Shown here one piece after another: positions 44,140 through 53,609 of a DNA stretch of 64,000 nt. Location of the stretch: positions 1-64,000 of the forward strand of contig JADJOJ010000005.1 of NCBI GenBank assembly GCA_016713825.1. The letters are read 5' to 3'. The notes beneath the pieces are model-generated. The model was not told the origin of the DNA. It searched no databases and saw only the letters and a list, made by a program, of their open reading frames with translations. A program made the translations under genes and the position numbers. The stretch is from Candidatus Leptofilum gracile (lineage in GTDB: Bacteria; Chloroflexota; Anaerolineae; Promineifilales; Promineifilaceae). The number at the start of each line of letters is the position of its first letter. The first letter of the stretch is position 1.

Positions 44140-45729
44140 TCAATTCTTCAAGTTTAGCAACCGCAGCTTTTCCCCCACTGAGATAGCAATGTTGCGCATC
44201 ACCCGCAGGCCAATGCGCGGATACCGGTTGATCAGATTTTCAAAGTCGTGGTATTTAAGCGCAATTAACTGCACATTGGTGGCGGCAACGGCCGTTGCCG
44301 TGTACGGTTGGCGGCTTACCAGCGATATCTCACCCAAAAAATCCCCCGCCGTCACCTTGCCTACCGAATGCGACCCATCCGGCGACAAAATATCCATCTC
44401 CCCCTCCATCACCATGAAAAACAGATCCCCCGTTTTGCCCGCTTGCAATACCATTTCGCCCGCAGTTTTTTGAATGACCGAGCATAAACTAGCAATCTTA
44501 CTCAATTCTCCCTCTTCTAACCCTTCAAAAATAGCCATGTGGCGCGTCGTTTCGTTCACCGAGATGCCCAGCCGCTTTTCTTCAAACCCCGCCCGAACCA
44601 GCTCGAAAATCTCCTGGCTGGCAGGCGTTAGCTGCGCCTGATCAATGTTGAGTGGCACATACAATTTGGCCATCTTCAGCGTATCCAGCCGCTCCACCTC
44701 GTGAAAAACAAAAGACGGGCAGTAAGCCACCGGCACAAAGCCCAGATTGCTCAGCGTGCGTTGAATATCTGGCCAGTAAGCCGACACCGTAATTTCAATA
44801 TATTCGGCTTTGTAGATTTCCTTGGCCCAGGCGTCTAGCTCTTTCAGCAAAAAGCCAGCCACGTCATCCCGCAAGTCGATCATTTCCAAAATTTTGATGC
44901 TGTGGCCGATGGGGTCCACCGTAAAGCCAATTGCGCCCACGATGCGCTCATCTTCGCGGGCGACCAAATAGCGCACGTTGCGCGACTCTAACAAAAAGAG
45001 ACCGTAGCTGAGCTGCAAATTGCCAAACACATGCCGCCTGGACAGCCGCCCACGCTCAATGCGCAGCAGGTAAGGCAGGCCAGATTCGGTTAGCTCTTCC
45101 ACCTGGAACGCCGTGCCGATGGGGTAGCCGTCCACATCGTCCACGGCGATGAGGTCGCTGCGGAAGCCCATGTTTTGCAGGGCCAGCTGCCCTAGTAAAA
45201 ACGCTTCCGGGATGACACGCGGGTTGTTCAGGCGCAGATCGCGGGCTGGGCCGAACGGCTTGGCCATCATTACCAGGCTTTCCCGGTCATCTAGCAGCAC
45301 TTTTTGGGGCAGGAAGCCTATTGGCTTCAGGCCAAACTTTTCTGAGATGCGCTGGGCGTAAGGATGGGCGGTGCGGCATTCGGTGAGGCCGAAGTGCAGC
45401 CGCCGGTCGGCAAAGTTGAGGCGGGCTTTCATGAGGGCGCTGCCAACGCCTTCGCCCCGAAAGTTGGGGTCTACGGCTAAACGGCCGAATTCCCCACACA
45501 AATCTGCATATGCCCCTACCTCAAAATAAACAGACGCCGTGCCCACCACCTGCGTGCCCAGCTCTGCCAGCAAAAAGAGGTAGCTGTCCTGGTAGATGGA
45601 GCGTTTGAGCCATTCATCGTTGTAAAACTCTTTGTACGGGTATTCCTCGCCATAGCTGCGGTAAAACAGATCGCGCACGGCGGGGAGATCCTCTTCAGTA
45701 ACGGGGCGGACATTGACTGAAACTGCCAT
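44140..45729 (-). CDS. GNAT acetyltransferase fused to a cyclic nucleotide-binding domain
   Basis: A 529-residue protein. Residues 1-165 are a GNAT domain with acetyl-CoA loop VDPNFRGEGVGSALMKARL. Residues about 170-360 look like a second, degenerate GNAT fold (VAREDERIVGAIGFTVDPIG). A cNMP domain fills about 410-525: FEGLEEGELSKIASLCSVIQ and AGDFLGEISLVSRQPYTATA. There the Glu of the phosphate cassette is present but the usual Arg is a Tyr, so nucleotide binding may be altered. Mycobacterial Pat proteins join the same two domains in reverse order and acetylate Lys under cAMP control; analogy only. Confidence 0.8.
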   Translation of the reverse strand: MAVSVNVRPVTEEDLPAVRDLFYRSYGEEYPYKEFYNDEWLKRSIYQDSYLFLLAELGTQVVGTASVYFEVGAYADLCGEFGRLAVDPNFRGEGVGSALMKARLNFADRRLHFGLTECRTAHPYAQRISEKFGLKPIGFLPQKVLLDDRESLVMMAKPFGPARDLRLNNPRVIPEAFLLGQLALQNMGFRSDLIAVDDVDGYPIGTAFQVEELTESGLPYLLRIERGRLSRRHVFGNLQLSYGLFLLESRNVRYLVAREDERIVGAIGFTVDPIGHSIKILEMIDLRDDVAGFLLKELDAWAKEIYKAEYIEITVSAYWPDIQRTLSNLGFVPVAYCPSFVFHEVERLDTLKMAKLYVPLNIDQAQLTPASQEIFELVRAGFEEKRLGISVNETTRHMAIFEGLEEGELSKIASLCSVIQKTAGEMVLQAGKTGDLFFMVMEGEMDILSPDGSHSVGKVTAGDFLGEISLVSRQPYTATAVAATNVQLIALKYHDFENLINRYPRIGLRVMRNIAISVGEKLRLLNLKN

Positions 45730-46020
45730 AACTCTTTTCCTTAAAGCATTTGGGGCCTTTGGGTTAATGCCTAAAGGGCCGGCAAAATTTGGTGGAAAAC
45801 TGCAAAACTCTCCAAAAATTCGTGCCCATCATACGAATTTTTGGGCAGATGTGGCAAGTTTTACCCTGTTTTGGTCGCTGTTGCGCCGATTTTGGGCATT
45901 TCTATGCATTTTTATGCAACTATAACGCCGTTGTGTTACGTTGACCCTCATTTGGCCTGTCTGTTGGCCATGACCTATGCTAAAATCGCCGCTTGGCTTT
46001 ATGAACGGAAGAGTGACTGA
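45730..46020. promoter_or_regulatory. Divergent promoter region
   Basis: Between the divergent acetyltransferase and histidine kinase genes. It contains TATGCTAAAATCGCC at 45976-45990, whose TGCTAAAAT matches boxes seen before lipB and in the R elements and may be an extended -10 for the kinase gene. No clear operator is visible. Confidence 0.45.
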
Positions 46021-47616
46021 ATGGCTCATGGATTAGTGGATGTTCGCATCTTGCAAAGAGAATATTTGCTGGCAATTTCGCGGGCGGTAACGGCCGAATT
46101 GGACCTGCAAGATGTGTTGCGCATTATTTTGCGGGCAGCGGTGGAGCTGGTGGCTGGCAAGGCGGGCATGATTGCCCTGCACCACCCAGAACTAGACAGC
46201 GTGCGGGTAGCGGCCGTTTACGGCATCCCGGCTCAGCTGGTGGACCATTTTGCCCCGTTGCTCCACGATATTCCGCAAGGGGATGCCAATGAGCAGGAGG
46301 CGGAGCTAACCAGACGGCTGCAACTGGTGGCTCGCCGATCCAATTTGGGCTTTACCCAAATGGTGCGCCTGCCAATGATGAGCGGTGGCGAGACGATTGG
46401 CTTGATTTATGTGTTCCTTTCTGGCACGCCGTACCATTTGCCCAAAGATGCGGCTTTGCTGCTAAGCGGCTTTGCCGAGCAGGCGGCCATTGCCGTAAAA
46501 AATGCGCGGTTGTACGAGCAGGTGAACAAGGAAAAGCAGCGTCTGGACGCCATTATTCAGCAAAATGCGGATGGGGTGATGATTTTAGACCAGTCGCTGC
46601 GGATTACGGTGTTTAACCGGGCGCTGAGCCGCATGGTGGGCCTGGCCCCAGAAGAAGCCATTGGCAAACTGCATGAGAATGTCTTTACGTGGCTGTCTTT
46701 AAAGTCAGACATGGATTTGCATGAGGCGCTGGCCAATGGCTGGCCGCTGCCGGGGGCGGCGCACCTGTATGTGGAAGGGGATTTGCAACGGCCGTTTCAA
46801 GAACACCTGGAAACAGCCGATGGCAAGCGGGTGAGTCTGGGCATTACCTACGCGCCGTTGATGGATGGAGACGGCCGTATGACCGACATCATCGCCAACG
46901 TGCGCGACCTGACCCGCTACCGCGAAGAAGAAGCGCTGCAAAAAACGTTCATCTCCGTGGTGAGCCACGAGCTGAAAACGCCCGTGTCCATCATCAAAGG
47001 GTATGCCGGCACGCTGCGGCGGCAAGATGCCAACTGGTCGCCGGAAATCATTCAGGATTCGCTGGCCGTTATTGAAGAAGAGGCAGACAATTTAACCGAT
47101 TTGATCGACAGCCTGCTGGAAGTGTCTCGCTTGCAGGCAGGTACCTTTAACCTGGAAGTGAGCGAGGACGTGCAGCTAAACCGCGTGGTAGAAAACACGG
47201 CGCGGAAATTTGGCAATCAGTCAGATAAACATACAATCACGGTGCAGTTTGCTTCAGAGTTTCCACCCATTTGGGGGGATGAGCGACGGCTGGGGCAGGT
47301 GTTGAACAATCTGCTCAGCAACGCCATCAAATATTCACCAGAGGGTGGCGAGATTGTGATTCGGGGCGAGGTGCATCCGCAGCACGTTACCGTTTCGGTG
47401 CGAGACAGCGGCATTGGCATTCCGGATCATGAGCAGCACCGTATTTTTCAGAAATTTTCGCGGCTGGACAACGCCCTGAGCCGCAAAACAGAAGGCACTG
47501 GGCTAGGTTTGTTCCTTTGTAAAGCAATTATTGAGGCGCACAACGGCCGTATCTGGTTCCACAAAAACCCCGATGGCCCCGGTACTACCTTCACCTTTTC
47601 CTTACCAAGAAACTAA
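46021..47616 (+). CDS. GAF-PAS sensor histidine kinase
   Basis: A 531-residue cytoplasmic sensor kinase with no membrane helix. A GAF domain (about 20-165, TAELDLQDVLRIILRAAVEL), a PAS domain (about 175-290, RLDAIIQQNADGVMILDQSL), the phosphoacceptor helix FISVVSHELKTPVSIIKGYA, and the ATPase with N box QVLNNLLSNAIKYSPEGGE and G boxes VRDSGIGIPDHE and KTEGTGLGLFLCKAIIEAH. It would autophosphorylate on His and pass phosphate to a regulator, which is not encoded next to it. The signal is unknown. Confidence 0.92.
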   Translation: MAHGLVDVRILQREYLLAISRAVTAELDLQDVLRIILRAAVELVAGKAGMIALHHPELDSVRVAAVYGIPAQLVDHFAPLLHDIPQGDANEQEAELTRRLQLVARRSNLGFTQMVRLPMMSGGETIGLIYVFLSGTPYHLPKDAALLLSGFAEQAAIAVKNARLYEQVNKEKQRLDAIIQQNADGVMILDQSLRITVFNRALSRMVGLAPEEAIGKLHENVFTWLSLKSDMDLHEALANGWPLPGAAHLYVEGDLQRPFQEHLETADGKRVSLGITYAPLMDGDGRMTDIIANVRDLTRYREEEALQKTFISVVSHELKTPVSIIKGYAGTLRRQDANWSPEIIQDSLAVIEEEADNLTDLIDSLLEVSRLQAGTFNLEVSEDVQLNRVVENTARKFGNQSDKHTITVQFASEFPPIWGDERRLGQVLNNLLSNAIKYSPEGGEIVIRGEVHPQHVTVSVRDSGIGIPDHEQHRIFQKFSRLDNALSRKTEGTGLGLFLCKAIIEAHNGRIWFHKNPDGPGTTFTFSLPRN

Positions 47617-47712
47617 TGCCAGTAATCAGTAATCGGTAGGTCAGTAATCAGAAGGCTGGTTACTGAAAGCTGATGACTGATTACTGATGCAAATGACTAA
47701 TTTTAGGAGCAA
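47617..47712. repeat. CAGTAATCAGTAATCGG inverted repeat
   Basis: CCAGTAATCAGTAATCGG and CTGATGACTGATTACTGATG face each other between the kinase and CpXC genes. Same family as 21242-21322. Confidence 0.7.
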
Positions 47713-47714
47713 TT

Positions 47715-49052
47715 ATGTACACACAACTCACGTGCCCGCAGTGTGGCACGCCCTACACGGCTGAAATTCACCAGGTCGTTGATTCCAAGCACACGCCACA
47801 ATTAAAGCAGCGGTTGCTCAACGGCCAACTCAACCTGGCCGTGTGCCCCAAGTGCGGCGCAGGTGGCCAGATGGCTACCCTGATGCTGTTCCACGATGCC
47901 GATCATGAGATGTTTATGGTGCACGTGCCGCAAGAGCTGCACCTGAACCAGATGCAGCGCGAGCAGATGATTGGCCAGCTTACCAAGCAGGTAATGGACG
48001 AGATGCCGCCCGAAGAACGGCGCGCCTACATGTTCCAGCCGCAAATTATGCTGAACTGGCAAACCTTTATGGAGAAGGTGCTGGAAACCGAAGGCATTAC
48101 GCCAGAGATGATTGCCCGGCAGAAGAAGCAGTCGGAATTGTTGCAAACGTTGATGCGGGCGGACAAGGATGTGCAGGACGTGCTGCTGAAGGAGCGCGTG
48201 AGCGAGATTGATGAGACCTTTTTTGCCATGTTGCAACAGGTTGTGGATATGGCTTCCCAAATGCAAGACAACCAGCAGATGATTAAGCTGACCAATTTGC
48301 GGGCGCGGTTGATGACGGAAACGGCCGTTGGCCAACGGATGGAACAGCAGCAAATGGCCCTGCACAAGCTCAGCCGCGAAGCGAAGCAGCAGGGGGGCTT
48401 GTCACCGGCCATGTTGGTGAAGCACGTGGTGGCCAATCAGCAGCAGCCGCACGTGGTTAATGCCCTGGTAATGGCTGGGCAGGGGGCGTTGCAGTATGAG
48501 TTTTTTAGCCTGCTTACCGCCGAAATTGACCAATTTGCCAAGAGCGGTGACAAAGCTGCCGTTGAGCGGCTGACGGCCCTGCGCTCGGAGTTGCTGAAGG
48601 TGTACGAAGGCATGCAGGAGCAATCGCGGGGGATGCTGCAAGAAGCATTGAACACGCTGAACATCATCCTGGAAGCGCCAAACAAAGAGCAGGCGCTGAT
48701 GGAAAATGCCGAGATGATTGACGAGGCGTTTATGTCTGTGTTGGTGGCCCGCATGAACGAGGCGGAGCAAAAGAACGACATGGCTCAATTTCAGGCGCTG
48801 AACGAGGTGCACGCCCTCATCTACGCCCAAATGGAGCGAACGCTGCCGCCGCACGTGCAGCTGCTAAATCAGCTGGTGCGCTCGGAATCGCCAGAGGAGC
48901 AAGTGGCGCTGCTTGATGAGAATGCCGATTTGGTAACGGCCGATTTGATTCAGCTGATTGATCAGGTGATGGATCAGGTGAATGAGAAGGGGCAGGATGA
49001 GCTGAACGGCCGTCTCCAATCCGTCAGAACAGTCATCCAGGCGCGGCTGTAG
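47715..49052 (+). CDS. CpXC-domain protein
   Basis: A 445-residue protein whose first 130 residues form a CpXC domain: paired cysteines in LTCPQCGTPYTAEIHQVVDS and LAVCPKCGAGGQMATLMLFH, likely a zinc ribbon. The rest is an acidic, Gln/Met-rich helical region with many heptad-like stretches (AMLQQVVDMASQMQDNQQMI, ALRSELLKVYEGMQEQSRGM), suggesting an extended coiled or alpha-solenoid part. The CpXC family has no firm function. AGGAGC precedes the ATG. The lipB gene follows with its own promoter. Confidence 0.75.
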   Translation: MYTQLTCPQCGTPYTAEIHQVVDSKHTPQLKQRLLNGQLNLAVCPKCGAGGQMATLMLFHDADHEMFMVHVPQELHLNQMQREQMIGQLTKQVMDEMPPEERRAYMFQPQIMLNWQTFMEKVLETEGITPEMIARQKKQSELLQTLMRADKDVQDVLLKERVSEIDETFFAMLQQVVDMASQMQDNQQMIKLTNLRARLMTETAVGQRMEQQQMALHKLSREAKQQGGLSPAMLVKHVVANQQQPHVVNALVMAGQGALQYEFFSLLTAEIDQFAKSGDKAAVERLTALRSELLKVYEGMQEQSRGMLQEALNTLNIILEAPNKEQALMENAEMIDEAFMSVLVARMNEAEQKNDMAQFQALNEVHALIYAQMERTLPPHVQLLNQLVRSESPEEQVALLDENADLVTADLIQLIDQVMDQVNEKGQDELNGRLQSVRTVIQARL

Positions 49053-49141
49053 TCGGTAATCTGTAAACAGTAATCGGTTCCCGAACGGCCGTATTTTGCC
49101 AATTTGTGCTAAAATACGGCCGTTATTACTGGGAGCAAATT
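49053..49141 (+). promoter_or_regulatory. lipB upstream region with two palindromes
   Basis: GTGCTAAAAT at 49107-49116 resembles an extended -10 box and is flanked by ACGGCCGT at 49085 and 49116. A hairpin between the two palindromes would cover the -10 region. Short CGGTAATC repeats precede. Confidence 0.4.
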
Positions 49142-49849
49142 ATGCAAACGATTGATGTAGAATGGGTGGGCCGCCTGGATTATCTGGCAGCGTGGGAACT
49201 ACAAAAAGAGCTGGTGGCCGAACGTGTGTCCAATCCAGACATTAACGGCAAATTGCTGCTGTTGGAGCATCCGCATACATACACTTTGGGGCGGAACGGC
49301 CGTCTCCAAAACCTCCTCCTCAACGAAGACCAACTCACCGAACGAGGCATCGCCTTTTACCAGGTAGACCGGGGTGGGGATATTACCTACCACGGCCCTG
49401 GCCAGCTGGTGGGCTACCCCATCCTCTCGCTAAAGCGCGTCTACGACCAGCCCGGTTTGGGCATGGTGCAGCGCTACGTCACCGATTTGGAGCAGGTGCT
49501 CATCCAAACGGTGGCCCAGTTTGGCATCGTTGCTGAACGATTAGACGGACATCGCGGCGTCTGGGTCAAGACGGCCAACGGTTTAGACAAACTTGCCGCC
49601 ATCGGCGTGCGTATTCAGAAAAATGGCATCACCAGCCACGGCTTTGCCCTCAATGTCAATCCCGATCTGACATACTTTAACCATATCATCCCCTGCGGCA
49701 TTCGCGATCATGGGGTGGTGAGCCTGGCCCAACTGCTGCCACAGCCCGTGGCCATTGCCGACGTGCTGCCCCACCTCATCGCTGCCTTTGCCCATGTTTT
49801 TCAAGCTCAACTCAACGCGGAAGAGAGCCACATGGCCAGCCCTCTGTGA
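49142..49849 (+). CDS. lipB: Lipoyl(octanoyl) transferase
   Basis: LipB, 235 residues, moves octanoyl groups from acyl carrier protein to the lipoyl domains of E2 enzymes. Family text: LLEHPHTYTLGRNGRLQNLL, the RGGDITYHGPGQLVGYPIL block, KLAAIGVRIQKNGITSHGFA with the conserved Lys, and the catalytic Cys in FNHIIPCGIRDHGVVSL. The ATG at 49142 follows GGGAGC. lipA follows 38 bases later. Together they would lipoylate the SucB encoded at 15-16 kb. Confidence 0.95.
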   Translation: MQTIDVEWVGRLDYLAAWELQKELVAERVSNPDINGKLLLLEHPHTYTLGRNGRLQNLLLNEDQLTERGIAFYQVDRGGDITYHGPGQLVGYPILSLKRVYDQPGLGMVQRYVTDLEQVLIQTVAQFGIVAERLDGHRGVWVKTANGLDKLAAIGVRIQKNGITSHGFALNVNPDLTYFNHIIPCGIRDHGVVSLAQLLPQPVAIADVLPHLIAAFAHVFQAQLNAEESHMASPL

Positions 49850-49886
49850 AACTTTGTGTTCCGCGTTTTAACGCTCTAGGAGAAAT

Positions 49887-50798
49887 ATGTCTCGCATACC
49901 TTTAGACACAATCAATGAAACACCCCGGCCGCTAAGACGGCCGTCCTGGATCAAAGTCCGCCAAATTCACGACACCAACGAAAATTATGACTTCCTCAAA
50001 GGGTTGATGCGCACCCAGGAACTGCACACCGTTTGTGAAGAAGCCCGCTGCCCCAACATTGGCGAATGCTGGGGGGCACGCACCGCCACCTTCCTCATCA
50101 TGGGCGACACCTGCACCCGCAGCTGCGCCTTTTGTGATGTGAAGACGGGACGGCCGTTGCCTATGGATTGGGCCGAACCAGAACGGGTCGCCCAGGCTGT
50201 ACGCGCCATGAACCTCAAGCACGTCGTCATCACCTCTGTCAACCGCGATGAGCGCAAAGATGGCGGGGCACCCATCTTTGCCGCCTGCGTTAACCGCATC
50301 CGCGAGGTACAGCCCGGCTGCTCCATCGAACTGCTCATCCCCGACTTCAAAGGCAGCCGCGACGCCCTGCAAATTGTGATGGATACTCGCCCGGAAATCC
50401 TCAACCACAACGTAGAGACCGTGCCGCGCCTCTTCCGCACCATCCAGCCGCAAGACCGGTACGAATGGGCCCAGGCCACCCTCACCAACGCCAAGCAGAT
50501 GGCCCCAGACCTGCTCACCAAGAGCGGCATCATGGTGGGGCTGGGCGAAACGTGGGAAGAACTGCTGGCCACGCTGCAAGATTTGCACAGTTGGGGGGTA
50601 GATATTTTAACCATCGGCCAATATTTGCAGCCAACGCGTAACCATTGGCCCATCGACCGTTACTACACGCCAGAAGAGTTTGCCCAGCTCAAACAAATTG
50701 GCCTGGAGATCGGCTTCCGCTGGGTAGAAAGCGGGCCGCTGGTGCGCAGCAGCTACCGCGCCCATGAGCAGGTTGAGGTGTTGCTGGGCAATCGGTAA
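49887..50798 (+). CDS. lipA: Lipoyl synthase (radical SAM)
   Basis: LipA, 303 residues, inserts two sulfur atoms into octanoyl groups. The auxiliary iron-sulfur cluster cysteines are in VCEEARCPNIGECWG, the radical SAM cluster in DTCTRSCAFCDVKTG, and the C-terminal cluster-ligand Ser is in PLVRSSYRAHEQVEVLL. Further family text: EILNHNVETVPRLFRTIQPQ. AGGAGA lies just before the ATG. It is transcribed with lipB. Confidence 0.97.
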   Translation: MSRIPLDTINETPRPLRRPSWIKVRQIHDTNENYDFLKGLMRTQELHTVCEEARCPNIGECWGARTATFLIMGDTCTRSCAFCDVKTGRPLPMDWAEPERVAQAVRAMNLKHVVITSVNRDERKDGGAPIFAACVNRIREVQPGCSIELLIPDFKGSRDALQIVMDTRPEILNHNVETVPRLFRTIQPQDRYEWAQATLTNAKQMAPDLLTKSGIMVGLGETWEELLATLQDLHSWGVDILTIGQYLQPTRNHWPIDRYYTPEEFAQLKQIGLEIGFRWVESGPLVRSSYRAHEQVEVLLGNR

Positions 50799-50819
50799 TT
50801 GGTGAGCGGTGAGCGGTAA

Positions 50820-53090
50820 TTAGTGAGCGGTGGTGGAGCGTGGGCTGTGTTGTGCGATGGCTTTGCTGGCTTTTTGCAGGGAGCGGTGTAGAGATTCCAG
50901 CTTCAGGGGCTTGCTAAGATAGTCATCCATGCCCACTTCAAGATAGGCATCGCGATGTTCGGTAAGGGCGTTGGCGGTGAGGGCGATGATGTACGGCCGT
51001 TCCGCCCCAAATTGTTCAATAATCTGCCGGGTTGCTTCGACGCCGTCCATTTCTGGCATTTGAATATCCATGAGCACGATGTCATACGGCCGTTCACCCA
51101 GCGCCGCCAAAACTTCTAAGCCATTGGTGGCCAGATCGGCCTGGCACCCCAGTTTGTTCAGCATCCGCAAGCCCACCTTTTGATTAATTCGGTTATCTTC
51201 CGCCAGCAAAATGCGTAATGTTTGGTTGATTGGGTTTGGCAATGGCGTTTCTGCCAGATATGGTTTTTGCGTGGGCGCGATTTCTGGGGAAAGGGCGGCC
51301 AGGAGTGCCTCAAACAGCTGCGCTGGTTTTATCGGCTTGGTCAAAATGCCCTTGAAGGTTTGTTTACTGGCTTCATCTTGCTGCCTCAGGGTGGTGAGCA
51401 GGAGCAGCGGTGCTTGAAAAGCGGGAAACCGCTCCTGTGCAGTCTGGGCAAACTGCAATGCGGTGGCGTCTGGCAGGTGTTGGTCTACCAGAACAATATC
51501 GAAATCGAATGATGCGCCCAGTGGCCCTGAAGCCAGGGCTTCTTGGGTCGATTCTGCCTCTACGCAGGCGAATCCCCAATCAGTGAGTTGGCGATTCAAT
51601 ATTTGCCGGTAGGTGGCGTTTTTATCCAGAATCAGGGCGCGTTTGTTTTGCATGGCCGGGTGATTGGGTGGCAAAGGGGGTGCCTGGTGGGGGGGAACGG
51701 CCGTTTCTAGCTGCACCGTAAAATGAAATGTGGAACCAATGCCCAATTGGCTCTCTACCCACAGGTTGCCGCCCATAAGCTCTGCCAGGCTTTTGCTGAT
51801 GGCCAAACCCAGGCCCGTGCCCCCAAACTTGCGGGTTGTAGCGCTGTCTACCTGGCTAAAAGATTTAAACAAGAATTCCAGGCGGTCTGGCGGAATGCCA
51901 ATGCCGGTATCTTGGACAGAGATGTGTAGTTGGAAACGGCCGTTTGCCCCCGCCTCGCCCGATACAAACACCATAACCTCGCCAACCCCCGTGAACTTTA
52001 CCGCATTGCCTAGCAAATTCAGCAATATTTGGCGAAAGCGCGTCACATCCCCAACAAACAACGAAGGAACATTCAAGTCAACCCAATACCCCAGTTCCAC
52101 CCCCTTGCTGGTAGCCTTCGGCGTTACCAGATCGAGCGAATCCTCAATGCTTTGCCGCAAGTTAAATGGCGCTGCTTCCAATTCTAGCTTGCCTGCTTCA
52201 ATTTTAGAGAAGTCCAGAATGGAATTAATAATTTCCAACAATGCGTCGCCGCTTGATTGGATGATCTGCCCATATTCTTGCTGCTCCTGATCAAGAGCCG
52301 TACTAGATAACAAACCTGCGATACCAATAATTCCGTTGAGAGGGGTCCGAATCTCATGACTCATGTTGGCCAAAAATTCACTTTTTGCCTGGGTGGCTTG
52401 TTGGGCTTCTTTATAGGCCTGCCGCAGCTTGTCATTGGTCATGTGTAAATCTTTTAGCGCAGCTTCCAGATTGTTTTGGGTATTGTTGCGGGCAGATTCA
52501 AAGAACAAGGCAATGAAAACCAAAGCAAATGTACCTATTGTGGCCGACAAAGCCCGAAGCTCATTAAGCTGAGCTGTGGGGACGGGTACTAGCTCCACTG
52601 AGCCTAAAACCTCAATTCTGGCAATAGCAAACACCACCAGAACCACGCTAACAAAACTAAAGCGAGGCCCCAGAAATATCATGGTTAATAAGGGAATAAC
52701 GCCCAGGATGAATAGATTTGGTGAAGCAATCCCCCCTGTGAGCATAATGAAGGTGACCATGCTGACAAAGTTTATGAATAAATGCGTTGTAGCTAAAATT
52801 TTGTAGGAATTTATTCGCCGAAGCATGAACGGGATGGCTAAATTGACAAGGCCCATCACTACGAACAGCGACGAAAGAAGGCCTCCTACAGGCTCTAATC
52901 CCTTTAACATTGCTGGGAAACTGATGCTGGTGGAGAGTAGAGAGACACTGTTATAAAGTGAAAGCCCCACCAGCAATCGGTACCTTCTGTGTAAATCCTG
53001 GCTGCCCAAAGATTGATAAATCGCATCAGGAATAAATCGATCTAATAGCTGATAAAGCTTTTGGCTTAAATAGGTAAACAGAGTGATCAT
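50820..53090 (-). CDS. Hybrid sensor histidine kinase with two receiver domains
   Basis: A 756-residue membrane kinase. Six predicted helices fill residues about 40-210. The phosphoacceptor helix is FLANMSHEIRTPLNGIIGIA, the ATPase boxes QILLNLLGNAVKFTGVGE, DTGIGIPPDRLEFLFKSF and FGGTGLGLAISKSLAELMGG. A first receiver-like domain (about 475-595) has DIVLVDQHLPDATAL and a Lys in ILTKPIKPAQLFEAL. The second receiver (about 620-740) is standard: RILLAEDNRINQKVGLRML, DIVLMDIQMPEMDGVEATRQ, DDYLSKPLKLESL. There is no output domain and no HPt. ATG at 53090 is preferred. Signal unknown. Confidence 0.92.
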   Translation of the reverse strand: MITLFTYLSQKLYQLLDRFIPDAIYQSLGSQDLHRRYRLLVGLSLYNSVSLLSTSISFPAMLKGLEPVGGLLSSLFVVMGLVNLAIPFMLRRINSYKILATTHLFINFVSMVTFIMLTGGIASPNLFILGVIPLLTMIFLGPRFSFVSVVLVVFAIARIEVLGSVELVPVPTAQLNELRALSATIGTFALVFIALFFESARNNTQNNLEAALKDLHMTNDKLRQAYKEAQQATQAKSEFLANMSHEIRTPLNGIIGIAGLLSSTALDQEQQEYGQIIQSSGDALLEIINSILDFSKIEAGKLELEAAPFNLRQSIEDSLDLVTPKATSKGVELGYWVDLNVPSLFVGDVTRFRQILLNLLGNAVKFTGVGEVMVFVSGEAGANGRFQLHISVQDTGIGIPPDRLEFLFKSFSQVDSATTRKFGGTGLGLAISKSLAELMGGNLWVESQLGIGSTFHFTVQLETAVPPHQAPPLPPNHPAMQNKRALILDKNATYRQILNRQLTDWGFACVEAESTQEALASGPLGASFDFDIVLVDQHLPDATALQFAQTAQERFPAFQAPLLLLTTLRQQDEASKQTFKGILTKPIKPAQLFEALLAALSPEIAPTQKPYLAETPLPNPINQTLRILLAEDNRINQKVGLRMLNKLGCQADLATNGLEVLAALGERPYDIVLMDIQMPEMDGVEATRQIIEQFGAERPYIIALTANALTEHRDAYLEVGMDDYLSKPLKLESLHRSLQKASKAIAQHSPRSTTAH

Positions 53091-53609
53091 GTTAGGTGGT
53101 TTATTGTGCAATCAAAAGCTATTTGGTCGGTTGAATAAGTAGCACAGTCCGGCAGAAATCCGTATAACGTTATTATGACAAGTTACCGGACTGTTAGAGT
53201 ATGGTGCCGTCATCAATAACCTGATGCGAACTTTGGGGGCGCGATATTGGCTGCTTGTGGCAACGAAATTTGGCTTGTCACCCCGCACGCCCCTGAAGTT
53301 TGAAAAGCGCTTGCTAATAAACGAATACGCAGGATAAGTATGCCAGAAAGAGCAGCAAATTCCTTTAGCAATTCTGTCCTGCAAGAGAACTGTTTTCTGG
53401 ATTGTACTGAGGGGTGGGTATTTTACGGCCGTTTGCACAACGAAAACAAGTTGTTAGGGTTATCTGCTTGGGATACCATTACCCCAAACCCGAGATAACT
53501 ACTAGCTAAGTAAGCGGCCAACAATAACTTACTGATTGAACAGCCGCCTACTCCAAGCCGTCCGCACAATTCCGCCAACCTATTTGCGGACGGCCACTAA
53601 GGATTTTGT
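53091..53609. promoter_or_regulatory. Spacer upstream of pyruvate kinase with perfect 10-bp hairpin
   Basis: About 520 bases with no gene supported. GCCGTCCGCA (53557-53566) and TGCGGACGGC (53585-53594) form a perfect stem with an 18-base loop, ending 15 bases before the pyk ATG, where it could influence translation; AAGGA follows the stem. An ACGGCCGT site is at 53425. No known riboswitch motif is recognised. Confidence 0.5.

Noticed and set aside
53112..53438. Minus-strand frame upstream of pyruvate kinase
   Set aside because: No domain, no ribosome binding site and odd composition; probably a chance frame in spacer DNA.
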